64,000 nucleotides of DNA from Linnemannia hyalina (Eukaryota > Mortierellomycota > Mortierellomycetes > Mortierellales > Mortierellaceae). Positions 30,648 to 42,665 of this stretch are shown here, piece by piece; the stretch's first letter is position 1; the number at the start of each line of letters is the position of its first letter. The stretch lies in NCBI GenBank assembly GCA_019671135.1, contig JAHRHY010000019.1, positions 1,092,501 through 1,156,500 on the forward strand, read 5' to 3'. The notes below the pieces were generated by a model. It saw only the letters and a list, made by a program, of their open reading frames with translations. It ran no database searches and was not told the DNA's origin. The position numbers and the translations under genes were made by a program.

Positions 30648-32023
30648 TCGACTGGGTGTGATTTGTGTAATGGGTATGTGGCTTCACTATGAAGCGAGAG
30701 AGAGAGTTTGCCCGCAGTCAATTTGATGTTCTGCGGGAAAGACAACAAGGGGAGGGAAGAACTGAGAACAAATGGCCAGCGCGAATTAACTACCCAGTCG
30801 CAGGTGAGCAACAACAAAGCAGAAAACTGCGGCTGCGGCTCATCTAATCCACACATTACTGTTGCCTCAGGTATTATTACCTTTCTTCACTACGGACAAC
30901 GTGTACACACTCACACTCACGCACACGATATCGAACAAGAACGAAACCATGAACACGAATGAGACAATCATCCATTTGGCCACCATCTATCTAATAAAAT
31001 ATAAACCAAAGAAGTTTTCCTTCCTTCCATACCCTGTCAACTGCCCCTCTCTTCGTTAATCCTTTCTACTCCCTGTTACCCTCTCCTCTTCTTTATTTAT
31101 TACTATTGCCCTTCACCAGAATTGTCCGCAAAGTTTGGAGAGTCGTTGTTGTCTTTTATGCATGAATAAAACATTTTTTTTGACACCTCAGGGAGTGAGA
31201 CAAACAAGTCATCGGTGATGGTGCCTGTTCACTAAGGGTGAACGAGAAGGGCGCCATTATCTTTGAAGTGTAAGCGTCAACCTGGTGGCCTTTCGAAGAC
31301 CTTTTGGAAGAATCACTTCGCCCTATTACAACACCTGGCTGAGCATAACGGCGTTAGATATGCCGCTCCCTGCGCCCAGTTCCTGATGATGCTCTCGCAC
31401 TCTTTGGCATTCATTGGTCATATCTATCGTAACGATGCGCTTCTCATACGCGTCGCGTCCGTTTCGAGACACTTTTTTCGCGTTTGATCAGTGCCCTATC
31501 CATGCTCATGAACACGACCCGAACAACAAACAACTATGTCGCGACGTTGGCAAACGCCAATTATCATCACCCCTATCCATACAATGAATGGTACACACAC
31601 AGGCACAAACAGACGGAGAGACTTGTCGAAACATAGACAGACTCACAGGCACAAGATGAAAAAATAGGAGGTGGACAAGGGTGTCAGGCTGATCATTCCC
31701 CTCTTTTTCTCTCACTTGTTCTGTTATTGTTTCTTTAATCCACATCGCTGGCGTTGGCGTTGTTCGTTGCTTCTTCTTCTTCTTTCTTCCTTGTTCCCCT
31801 TCCCAACCTTCCGCCGTTCTCTACTGCTCTTCAATTATTCATTCACACTTTGCATTCACTGTTAACCGATTTCATTCATTCACCTCTTCTCATTCCACAA
31901 CCCAACCCTCCTTTCATTCACACTTAAACTCAACAGAACAACACACTTCGGGCACAGAAACCAATAAGCACCGCCCATCCACCACCCACTTCGTAAACAC
32001 AACCAGAGAAACAACCAGCAAGG

Positions 32024-35000
32024 ATGCGGATTCAATGGACAGACCTAAAGACATACGATATCATCGGATCCGGATCCTTTGGTCGAGTCTTCCACGGCGA
32101 CCTGCTCGGGACAGAGGTCGCCATCAAGGAGTGTGTCCGATCCGACTCGAGGGCCTTTGACGAAAAGTACTTCAAGCGCGAAGTCGATATTCTTAAACAA
32201 TCACGGCACCCTAATATTGTCCAGGTACTTTCATGGGAGCAGCATGCCAGCGATTGGAATCAACGCTCACTTTTATTTAGTTGTTCTCCTCTGTCAGTGG
32301 ATATGCAGAGTGCATGGATCTGACACATAACACCACTCATATTGCTTCTTTGTTTAGTTCATGGGGATATGCAAGCGCAGGAAGAGGTTCTACATCATCA
32401 CCGAGTTCCTACCTATGGGCAACCTGCGTCGAGTAAGCGTCCTCTCTTTTTCTCGCTTAATGTTATCTTGATTGCTCGAACCACCTCCATCCTCAACGTG
32501 CGCACTAACTGAAACAATTGCTTTTTCCCTCTACGATCGTTCCAAAAAAAATTAGTGGATACAAGACGACAAGAAGGAGTTTGGATGGGACACCAGGATC
32601 AGCTTTGCGATCGATATCTCCCTCGCTCTGGCATACCTCCACCACAAGAACATTATCCACAGGTAACAAACAAACAATCATCCTTGCATGTGCAGCAGCA
32701 ATAGCAGCAAAACACCACATTTCAGGAACAAGGAAAGGAGGGAAGAGAGGCATGGACAAATGACAGAATGACATCGATGATGATAAATGCCTCCTGTCCA
32801 CGCGCGCGACCGTGTCTCTCTTTATCTGCAGGGGCAGGGGGGGGGGGGGGGGTTATTTTTAAGAGTGGTTTATCATTAGTATGGATCGTTGGCAAAGGGT
32901 AAAGTACACTCCCCTTTTTTTATGACTGACCCATGACCCGTCGTTTTCTTATTCTTATTTCAAAATGCTTAGGGATCTGAAGGGAGAGAACTTGCTCATC
33001 TCTGAGAACATGAGGATCAAGGTACAGACGCACACTAATTACCACACGTTATTCGCAGCGAAAAATAACAACAGCACCCAGCACCAGCATCATCTTTATC
33101 ATCTGTTACGGTCAGAAGGGGGACAAGGAGTGTTTGGGCTATCGTTACTTGGCTGACCAGCTTTTCTATTTTTTTGTTCTTTTCTTCTGTCGAATGCAAC
33201 AGGTGTGCGATTTTGGGTTCAGTCGAGTCGAGGCCAAAAATGCGACCGAGATGTCAAGGATCAGCTATTGTGGGACAGACGGATACATGGTACGCAACAC
33301 TTTTTTTTTTTTGTTTCCCCTCCTTGACATGCATGCATTCCCTCCTGCAAGGGGTGATCAACTAAAAAAAAAATCGAACGCCACAATATGATGAAATAGG
33401 CACCAGAGATCCTACTGGGCGAGGACTTTGACTGTAGCGTCGACGTCTTCTCATTCGGAGTTATCCTCTCCGAAATGATGGCCCGCCACGTCGTCGACTC
33501 TCAACACTTCCAACGCACTGCCCCCGACATGGGTGTATCTCCCGACGAGATCCTCTTCCGAGCCCAACCAGGGTGTCCTACTGAACTCGGAAAACTCGCC
33601 ATCCATTGTGTCCAACCTCTGCCCGAGAATCGACCGGTGTTGAGGCAAATTGTCGAACGGCTGACGGCGATTGAGAATGTGGATGTGCATGTGGGGACGA
33701 CGCTTGTGGTGGCGCCGTCGGTGGCCAGGGCTGCGAGGAACATGATGAGGAAGAGGGAAGTGGATGCGGAGCAGGCGCAGGAGCAGGCTTATCAGCAGGC
33801 GAGGATGCGAAACGGGTACCACCAGCAGGATGATGATCTGCAGCAGCCGCATCATGCGTATTTTGATCCGGCGACGTCGAGTGTTCGTGGGCAGGCGAAT
33901 ACTTGGAGGATGACGGATGAATCCAACGGAGGCTCGTCGAGGATGATCCCTGCGGAGAGTATCATGGTCGGGTCTCAGAGTACTTACAAGGGAAAGAGGA
34001 GGCTACCTACTGACGATTCGACGATTCCTTTAGTCCTCGAGGAACGCTACCAAGGTAGTGAGAGGACCAGCGATCACCACCAGGACAAGAACTCTTCGTC
34101 GGACGATAGTGAGGATGTTCATTTCAGGATGCCGCTCTGGGATAGTATCAATTCGCCTTACAACCAGCAGGAGCTTCGGGACTGGCATGAGAGAGGGTCG
34201 ATCCATATCTCGACTATCAAGGGAGACAATGCCCTGAGAGCCTGGGACCAGGAGCGCGGGGAAGTCAACGGAAAAGGAAATGGAGATGGAGATGACGGCT
34301 ACCATGACCGTAGGGATCGCAGGGACCGTCGCGACCCTTCTGAGCTCAGTAGTCTGCAACTTGATCTCGACGACGAAGATGAGGACGGTGACTCAGAGGA
34401 CGGAAGGGGACGAGGAGGTTACAGTTTTAGTAGCAATGGGTCCAGTAACGAGGATGATGATGAAGACGACAACAGCTCGCTCTTTCATGAGGATAGCAAT
34501 GACTCGGACGATGAAGACGGCGCGGTGTATGGACACAGTCGGGGTCCAGGGGAGAGTCGGCACCTTTACGAGCTCAGCACTGACAGCGATGAGACCCAGT
34601 CGACCAACTCCTTGACAGAGTCTGTTGTCCTCGCCCTGGACACTCTTGAGATCCCCGACCTTTTTGTGGCCAGACAGTCTGATCCCCAGGAGGAGATCCA
34701 ACACGCGCAAACGACCACTGAGAATCATCGTCAACCAGAGCCGAGTAATGGTGATAATGTTGGGCTGCAGAGGAAACATAGCCTGGCGTCGCGACTGCTG
34801 CCACCCATCCCGGCTACCGATAACCCCTGGGTGTCAGATGCATCTGGACAGCGACCTACGTCGGATGACAGCGTCAGGGACAAAATGTCGAAGGACGCTA
34901 CCCTCACCCATACCAACGAGTCGTCGACTGCAACAATGACCACGGCACCAGCTTCGCCGCAAATACAACCATCTGTAAAAGAACGAGAAATGGACGACCT

Positions 35001-36128
35001 CTCCTTCCCTCCAGCACCGCCTTCCAAGACCAGCCTCCTACTCCGAAACAACACCATCAAATCGATGCGAGGCGGCGACAATGGTGGTAGTGTCAGCCCA
35101 GTACCACCTGAGGCAACTGTGGCTGTGGGTCCAGAAAACAAAGACCTGCTGTCTCTTCCAAGTCAAGGATCCGCAAGCACGACAGGATCCACCAATTCCT
35201 CCGCCGCATCCTCATCCGTCTCTGGAACTTCGTCTCCAGCATCCATTGTCTCACCTGACGAGAAGTCAAGCCAAGGTAGCAGCGACAATATCCACCATCC
35301 ACGACAGGACAAGCCCGAGAAGCAGGAGAAAGTTGGTGGTGGTGGGAGAGGGATTGGGTTGATCCGAGGTATGTCCGACAGTTTCTGGGGACCCAGTACA
35401 TCAACTGCGGCGGCAGAACATTCGACAACCACCACGACTGCTGTTGCTGTCAGTAGGTCACAGGGAACAGATTCAGGAGGAGGGACGATCACGAGCACCT
35501 TGATGGCAGCGATGGGCGCCAAGACTTGGACCAGTGGTGTAGGTGGGTTCGGGCAATGGATCGGACCCGCGTCGTCGCCTCTTGAAGAACATGACGGTAT
35601 ATCCTCCAGTCCTTCACCTGCAGGAAAGGCAGGCGGTCTCCTGAAGAAGCACACATCCCTCAAGGAGGGCAAGCAACAACAGCAACAACGGGCCGTAGCC
35701 AACTTTGAGCGAACGAACGGTGTCATCAACGAAGGCGATGGAGTGGCGGCAGTCGGCGCTACGGCAGTGGTGGTTAAGAAACGGGCGCCCAAGGCTCTTA
35801 CGGGGATCTCACATCGGTTCTCGCTTGTGGGTGTATCGGCCTTGTTGTTGCCAAAATGTGATGTCTGCCTGAAACGGTTGGGCGTCTTGCCTGGCTGGGC
35901 CTCCAAACACCTCGAGTGCGACGGTAAGCATCTCACTGTCTTTCGCTCTGAACATCGTCGCTAACTCTGTCCCTTGTAGGTTACTCACACGCTGTTCACT
36001 TCTTTTTGTATGTTGATCGTGTGTATGTGATAGATTGCGGATATAAGTGCCACCCTCGATGTGTCGATAATGTACCCAAGTGCTGCACCTCTGCTAGGAA
36101 GTCTGGCGTCTGGGAATTATCCCTCTAA
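32024..36128 (+). CDS. TKL-type protein kinase with C-terminal C1 domain
   Basis: Seven exons: 32024-32224, 32358-32432, 32556-32662, 32973-33021, 33203-33289, 33400-35923 and 36034-36128, giving 1045 residues. The kinase domain occupies about residues 8-270 and looks complete: GSGSFGRVFHGDLLGTEVAI with the following Lys, REVDILKQSRHPNIVQ, HRDLKGENLLI, CDFGFSR, SYCGTDGYMAPEILLG and DVFSFGVILSEM, and a final lobe with ENRPVLRQIVERL. The fold and HRDLKGEN resemble tyrosine-kinase-like (LIMK/TESK/MAP3K-like) Ser/Thr kinases. A disordered linker of about 690 residues is rich in Q, acidic clusters, an RRDRRDRRD stretch and S/T. The C-terminus has C1-like spacing of His and Cys (HRFSLVGVS, CDVC, CDDCGYKCHPRC, VPKCC), suggesting binding of diacylglycerol or another membrane lipid. 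The C1 domain is split between the last two exons. Substrates are unknown. Confidence 0.9.
32837..32852 (+). repeat. Poly-G run in kinase intron 3
   Basis: About sixteen consecutive G residues between 32837 and 32852, inside the 310-nt intron 32663-32972. The exact length should be treated as uncertain. Confidence 0.7.
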
Positions 36129-36301
36129 TATCGCCATATCTTGCCATTCCTACCATACCACTCATTCTATTTTTTACTTTTTTGATGCTATTATTATTGA
36201 CAAAATAAACTATTAAAGTATTACGCCTAAAAAAAAAAAAAAGAGTATGTACACGCCCGCAAGGGCACAATCTACCAACCAACCACCCCTCCACACCACG
36301 T

Positions 36302-39300
36302 TTACTCCCAGAACTCATCACCAGGTGCGGCAACAAGCTGCGATACCTCAACAGCAATCTTTCCCTTCGCATTCATGGTCGCCGACTCGGTCGTGTTGGC
36401 AATACTAGCTCCGTTCAGTTCTGTCACTTCCTGGTCTACGAACCCCGCAGGGTCTCGAGGGAGCCAGACGGGTTTCTGTTGGGTCCTCAGACCTGGGTTT
36501 ACGAACGCCATCGAGTTCGTCACCCCATTCTCGTTCGGAGCTATTTCGATTTGTAATGAACGGTGGATATGCAATGTTAGGGGATCGCACGCAAAAAACA
36601 ACAAAAGAGCAATGGAACATGAATAGATCTAAGAAGGATAAATATCGTACCAGGGTTGAAGGCAAGAGTACTGGGTCCACCAGTACTTCCAACACCACGG
36701 TACCCAGCAGCAGCCGCCTGCTTCTCAAGATCATCATCCACACCAAAACCATCCTCTCCAATAACATCCTTATCACCCCTCCCTCCAACCCCCGTATGAT
36801 TATCTCCTTGATGATGTCCTCCCTTGCTACTAATCAACTCCCCACCGGCATTAAACGCCTCAACCGGCAAGTACTGAATCAATGGTTTGAACACATTGTT
36901 CCTCGAAATCACAATCGCCGCAATTGACCCCAAGAGGACCACAATCATGATCGCGGATTGACCGGCGGCCTTCTGGAGGACAAAGAGACCCAACATGACG
37001 ATTTCATAGATGATAAGGGCGACGTAGATTTGGTCGATGATGCGCGGGTAGATGAGTCCGCCGGAGTCGAACGGTTGCCGGTAGACGTAGAGGAATTGGT
37101 AGCGGAAGGCCAGGTAGTAGAGACCAAAGTAAATGACCACGAAGAGGAGAATGAGCGGCTGGATCGTTGAGTATATCAAGCCTATTTGTAGAAAATAAAA
37201 CAACGGTCGCTGTTAGATACTTGCTAGTGTTATGTGTCATCACATGCAATCTTCTGAGAAAGAGGAGAAAGACTTTACCGATAGAAAAGATAATAGTATG
37301 GACGGGGATAGTAGTCCCCCAATCAACAAAGCCTACAGTCCTCTCGGCCGCATAGACCTTTCGAGGAGTCTTTCCAAGGTATTTGCTGATCTTGTACATG
37401 ATCAATGGTCCGATCTGGAGTAACATCATTGGGATCCCAATGAGCGAGAGGATGACGAAGGTGAGGAAGAATGTTGAGGCCTTGGGCAGGGATGATGCGA
37501 GCATTCCCATGATGTTGCTGGGGTTGTCTATTATCTGTTGCACTGATGCAAAGATGCCGTTTGCCAGTGTTGTCACCAGGAGCACATGTACCACCTATGG
37601 GTGTTAAGAACAAAAAAAAGTGTTAAATACGAGAGTGAATGCATAACTTTTTGTCTGAGGATTGAAATATGTGGTGAGGAGTGACTTGAACGTACGTTGA
37701 ACCAGTGGAAGGATGTGACGACGGAGAAGGTCTTGCACGAGTTCAGAACCTCCCCGCCTAGATGCGCGAGTTCTACAATAACGACCAAAATTCCGCATCG
37801 TTAATAACAGCATCAGGGTAAGTCCAACGCAAAATAGAATGATAGAACAATGGACAGACTTACTGTAGAGGATGATGGGAAGGAACATCATGAGGATAGC
37901 CAAACCAAGAGGGGGCAAGATACCCTGAATAATACCTATCACAACCGTGGGCAGGTTGTAGACCCCACTCAAAAACGGCGCAAACTCCACAATCGCATCC
38001 AGCTGCGCGATCGACGCCACAAACGCCACAGGGATCGTCCACAGTGCGATTAACAGGAAGACCAACACGCCGGCAATAGCCCTTCGGATGTTCCTCGTGC
38101 TCAGGCTGTGACCCAGATTCTCCCAGATGACATCCTTGGGGTGGACCTCGAGGTGTCGTGGCTGCATGGTCAAGGTCTTGCGATGGATGACAGCCTGTGC
38201 GGCGAGGTGTGCGCCGAGTTGGCTATTGAATTGGATAAACGCCGCGCCAAGCTTTTTCTCGTCCTCGTTCTCATGCATCGCTGCGATCCCGGCCTGTTGA
38301 CGCGTCACGATCGAATTGTTGAGTTCTGCAAGTTCGTTTCTGTATGTCGAAACCGAATCGACCTTCTTGGCGCCACAGCAGGATGCAAACAGGCTCATCG
38401 GGAACACGGCAGGGCGATGCTGAGGTCTCTTCTCTGCTGGGAAGGTATCTCCTCCTGCTGCCGCTGCTTGCTGTTGGTGTAACATGTCTGTCGACGACGC
38501 TCCCGATGGTCTCCTTCCTGCAGCTGCGGCTCCTGCAGCTTGATGCTTAAGTTTTGATCGGATTAGCGTACACACGGCCAACTCCACCTTATCTGTGAGA
38601 GTGATTCGTTTCAACACATCCTTTTGCAGATCTGCCGCAGAGTAGGCTGGCCAGATGCGTTTGACACCGCCTGGGAAGACACTGAAGATCGAGTGGAGAC
38701 TCTGGAGTGTCTCGTCGCCGATGGGGATTCCGCAGACGAGGATCGTGGTTGCCTTGAGGGAATGTGCGTGATGTGGCTTGAGGAGGTAGTGCTGCCTCCT
38801 AGTGATATAATGCTTCACGCCAAAGATGCCCATCGCCAGTGTCGCCACTTGTTGTTGTTGTTCGTGAGAGATAAAAGATTTGTGAAACGTGGAAAGAATG
38901 ACGAAACGCGGTTAGGGATGGAATGTTGTGCCCTGCCACTCTAATCACTCATCGTGCTCAAACTGTCCCTCGCGACAATCCAAAGGAAGAATACTTACCA
39001 GAGAACAAGACGGTGAGGATGAGATGTCCCCAAAGGCGATTCTGATCCGCAACATTTCCAATCGTAAGCTGGTTCAACCCATAAAGCGATAGCTGCTGGT
39101 ACGCATTCAAAGGGATCAAGATGGGGATCGCGAGGATTGCGAACCCCATGAACAGGAAGAACGACTTGTTCAAGAAATCCAAAAACATGTACGCATCCAA
39201 CCCACACCGTTCCACAAAGTTGCGTTCATTCATTCGACGAGCATCAAATACCCATCCCATTAGGCCGCGGGAAGAGGCATCAGGTCGTTCGCGCTCGGGA

Positions 39301-39461
39301 CCCATGTAGGTTTTGGGGGCGTAGACTCGTGGGACGCGGGGGCGGAGGATGGCAAAGGCGAGGAAGAGGACTGCGGATACTGCGGTGGTTAGGATGAGGG
39401 AGGACAGGAATGTTGAGACGGAGGCGTCAGCCGATGTCTGTTCATTGCTGTTATCTGACAT
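36302..39461 (-). CDS. CSC1: CSC1/OSCA/TMEM63-type stress-gated cation channel (DUF221/RSN1_7TM)
   Basis: A predicted multi-pass plasma-membrane channel of the hyperosmolality- and tension-gated family. Six exons on the minus strand: 39461-38999, 38847-37864, 37772-37696, 37594-37279, 37181-36651 and 36540-36302, giving 869 residues. The N-terminal span LSSLILTTAVSAVLFLAFAI is followed by RPRVPRVYAPKTYMGPE, then GLDAYMFLDFLNKSFFLFMG, typical of the late-exocytosis region. The cytosolic domain (about residues 200-380) includes ATTILVCGIP and GAAFIQFNSQLGAHLAAQ. The conserved WENLGHSLSTRNIRR starts the seven-span core, with later FHWFNVHVLLVTTLANGIF, GLIYSTIQPLILLFVVIYFG and YRQPFDSGGLIYPRI. 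The C-terminal tail is hydrophilic. The first intron acceptor sits inside a CAA repeat with a weak pyrimidine tract. The gene converges on the kinase gene, 173 bp away. Confidence 0.93.
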
Positions 39462-41047
39462 TTTTTGTGTTATTTGTTGTTAGGAAAGAGAGAAAGAGAA
39501 GGGGGTAGTTGGTGAGGGGTGGAGAGACGATTAATAAGTGAGTGGGGTAGGGTGAAAGGAGTGCAGAGTGAAGGAAGTGAGCGATGGTAAGAGTGAGTGA
39601 GCGTGAGCGAGATAAGCATAAAGTAGATCAGTGTAGAAAGGTGAGAATGAGGGAATAAAGGAATCGGAAAAGAAAGAAGACAAGGGGAAAGAGAGAAAAA
39701 GCGAGGGAAAGAGAGAGGGAAAAAGAAAAAGGGAGGGAAAGTGAGTCAAGGTAGGGCTCGGAGGGAAAACGCGCACTAACAGCAGGACGAAGTGACAATC
39801 GGCGCCCTTCTGTGGCCAGGTTTGAGGCGTGCCAGTAGTGCATGAATTATTTACAACACCCACGCATCATCACCCAGACCCAGGGGGCCACTGATTGCAT
39901 AAATATTTGGTCAGACGCGTCCCAGAGACCCAGGTCAAGTGATATTCGCGAACACGTACAGGATGCCTTACTGAGTCTGGGCTCACTTACCTTCTTCATC
40001 TGTTCGTTCGCTCACTCGTTCGTTTAATAACAGCTTCCGGAAGAATCAACCGTTCTCCAGAGAGGAGCCACACTGGCGCCATCTATTGTTGTTGTCCACA
40101 CTGGATCCCTCCCTATCCAAACAAAGTCTCTCAGTTTTTCCCTTCTCCTTTTTTTCTCTGTCCTTCCTGATTCACTTCCCTGCTCACTCCAACTCGCAAG
40201 AAAAATGTCCATTTATCCTGACGAGATAGGAATAAGACCCGACCCTTCTTCCAATAACAACACACCAGGACTCCATAGAATCGGATACCGGACATCTACT
40301 AAGACACACACGCGACCCTTTTGCGCTACTTTGAATTGTCCTAATATTTCGACAGCGAAAGACTAGCTGCCTGGAGCAAAGGTTTAATAATTCCTGTACA
40401 TTCATCATCTCCCACTCCATGCCATCATCCCATGTGTTCTTAGCACTAGTCAATCATCCTGCTTCTCTGTCCATCCTGAACCCATAATAGTGCGCCTCTT
40501 TTTCTACCTTACCTTCCCGCCACCTTTATTTTTTGTAGTTCGTGTATGAGCTGGATGCAGGATATCAAAACCAATTCACACTGTATGATTGTCTATTTGA
40601 CACACTCAAGAGATATCCAGTCTAGTCCCAGCCCCCAGGCCGTAACAAACCCTTTTTCTACAAACGTGACCAATGCCAATCTCACTTGTCCCCAACTAAA
40701 TGCTTCTCATACACGATGGACCCTTACAGAAGTGCTTCTCTATTTTGTCATCGCTTCAACTGCATGTCAAATATCGGCGTAGATATGTGGTACCTTGCTT
40801 GGTCAAAGAATCGGTATATAAGTAGCCAGCCTGGATCTTCAATTTTCCTCCATCCTCTATCTCTCGTTCACACTGTTCTCTCTCTCTCATACACACGCTC
40901 TCTCTCTTCATCAGAATATACCCGGAACTTACCACTCCACCTATATACCCATCTACAGATCTACTCGATTTTTACTTTGCCTTTACTTCCTTACGTCACT
41001 CTTCATACACATCCTTTCTTGATCTCGACCACGCAACAACGGTAAAC
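39462..41047. other. Divergent promoter region of the channel gene and the repeat-peptide gene
   Basis: About 1.6 kb between two outward-facing start codons. The left 400 bp are purine-rich on the plus strand (a pyrimidine-rich leader for CSC1). The right part has a TATA box at 40815-40822 and a CT/CA-rich leader up to the start at 41048. No gene is recognisable. Confidence 0.5.
40815..40822 (+). promoter_or_regulatory. TATA box of the repeat-peptide precursor gene
   Basis: TATATAAG lies 226 bp upstream of the ATG, followed by a pyrimidine-rich CTCTCT leader. Strong TATA elements are common on inducible or highly expressed genes, so this fits a stage-specific secreted protein. Confidence 0.6.
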
Positions 41048-42665
41048 ATGCATCAGTCCGCCCTCTTCCTCACCCTCGCCACCGTCGCCCTCGGCGCCTC
41101 CACCAACGTCGACGCCACCACAGCGACTGTCAACCTATTGAGCCACCCCGCACTCGCAGCCCGTAATGCCGACGTCAACATCGTGCACTATGCCGACACC
41201 GACTCTTCGATTATTCAGCACCCTATTACTGTCGAGTTGGGCAGGCGTTTGGATGTCAACGCTGATTTGCTGAAGGAAGACAAGCCCGTTGACGTCAATG
41301 TCGCCAAACGCCTCGACTTGAGCGTGGGCATCACCTCCGAGGCGCACAAGCCGATTACTGTCGACATTAACCGCCGCCACCTGGATGTTAACACTGAATT
41401 GTTGAAGGAGGACAGGCCCGTTGACGTCAAAGTCGCCAAACGCCTCGACTTGAACGTCGAAATCACCCCCCAGGCGCATAAGCTGATTACTGTCGACATT
41501 AACCGCCGCCGCTTGGATGTTGACGCCGAGTTGTTGAAGGAGGACAGGCCCGTTGACGTCAAAGTCGCCAAACGCCTCGACTTGAACGTCGAAATCACCC
41601 CCCAGGCGCATAGGCTGATTACTGTCGACATTAACCGCCGCCGCTTGGATGTCGACGCTGAATTGTTGAAGGAGGACAGGCCCGTTGACGTTAATATCGC
41701 CAAACGCCTCGACTTGAACGTTGCAATCACCCCCCAGGCGCACAAGCCGATTATTGTCGACATTAACCGCCGCCATCTGGATGTTGACGCTGAATTGTTG
41801 AAGGAAGACAAGCCCATTGACGTCAATGTCGCCAAACGCCTCGACTTGAGCGTGGACATCACCTCCGAGGCGCACAAGCCGATTCATGTCGACATTAACC
41901 GCCGCCTCGACGCAACCACCAACACCCAAACGACAGCAACCGTCAACTTCGCCCGCGGTCGCATGCCCACAGCCCATGAAGTCTCCCGCCGTCACCTCGA
42001 CATCAACACCCTCCTCGCCAAGGAGCATAGACTCATCACCGTCGACTTGGGCAAGCGTCTCGACCTCAACATCGGCGCCACTGTCCATACCAACACCCAT
42101 GCCAACGGAGAGCACAAGTTGATCACTGTCGATTTGAGAAAGCGTGATCAGCAGATGTCGACGGGGTACGTGTTGGACACTATCAAGGCCGATGCCAATG
42201 GTCAAGGTACCGTGGCTGCGAAGCGCGATTTGAATGTCAAGTCTGAGTACCAGCACCTCTCTGCCCGTCACAGTAAGTCCTCTCATCCCCTCCTCTTTTT
42301 CTCGTGCTCCATAATCATTTTTCGTTCAATGCCTCAATACTTTTTTTTTCTTACCTCTAACATGACCACATTCTTCCATTTCAAACTATGCCCTTTCACC
42401 AGAGAACGACAATGATGATGATTGGGAAGACAACGAAGAGGACGAGGACGAACAGACCCTGAACGAGACAGAGTCTGTTGTCAACAACAACAACAACAAG
42501 GAGGCCGAGAAGAAGAAGGAGACTTCTTCATCCGACGACAAAAAGAAGGAGTCTTCTTCTTCCTCGACGACTGGTCAGAAGAAGAATGCGGCGTCGAGGG
42601 CGAATGCTATCACGGGTCTTTCGATAGTTGGGTTGGTCATCGGTTCCGCCCTCTTGTGGGCTTAA
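41048..42665 (+). CDS. Secreted, GPI-like repeat protein with Kex2-type dibasic sites (candidate repeat-peptide precursor)
   Basis: I do not recognise a named family. Exons 41048-42272 and 42403-42665 give 495 residues. Residues 1-16 or so form a signal peptide (LFLTLATVALGA). From residue 68, five units of 44 residues run in tandem. Each has the form LDVxxELLKEDRPVDVxVAKR followed by LDLxVxITxxAHKxITVDINRR, so every half unit ends in KR or RR, the cleavage signal of the Golgi protease Kex2. More degenerate units continue to residue 393 (LGKR, RKR, AAKR). After the intron comes a D/E-rich linker, a short poly-N, a K/S-rich stretch and a C-terminal hydrophobic segment (AITGLSIVGLVIGSALLWA) without a cytosolic tail, as in GPI-anchored proteins. 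Strands such as VDVKV, LDLNVEI and ITVDI suggest beta structure. It could release peptides, or it could be an uncleaved cell-wall protein. Confidence 0.85.
41249..41908 (+). repeat. Five tandem 132-bp coding repeats
   Basis: Residues 68-287 of the secreted protein, five units of exactly 44 codons. The second, third and fourth units are nearly identical at DNA level over long stretches (for example around 41407-41512 and 41539-41644), which indicates recent duplication or gene conversion. The first and fifth share SEAHKP, whereas the middle ones have PQAHKL, PQAHRL and PQAHKP. Confidence 0.95.

Larger units (their letters stand above)
30406..32023. other. Divergent promoter region of REI1 and the TKL kinase
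   Basis: About 1.6 kb with start codons facing away on both sides. It holds the REI1 leader with the CAA repeat at 30446-30519, then mixed sequence with CA-rich pieces. A pyrimidine-rich leader (31700-31930) precedes the kinase. An inverted repeat gttcac/gtgaac lies at 31227-31243. I see no gene apart from the upstream ORF described separately. Confidence 0.5.

Noticed and set aside
31227..31243. Inverted repeat gttcac/gtgaac
   Set aside because: Too short and isolated to call a terminator or an operator, and rho-independent terminators do not apply in a fungal nuclear genome.
34731..35936. Antisense frames in the kinase linker
   Set aside because: They lie wholly opposite a 2.5-kb coding exon and show only compositional echoes.
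41135..42286. 383-codon minus-strand frame opposite the repeat-peptide gene
   Set aside because: It is a shadow of the repeat array; the plus-strand product has a signal peptide, correct splicing and a TATA box, the minus frame has none.
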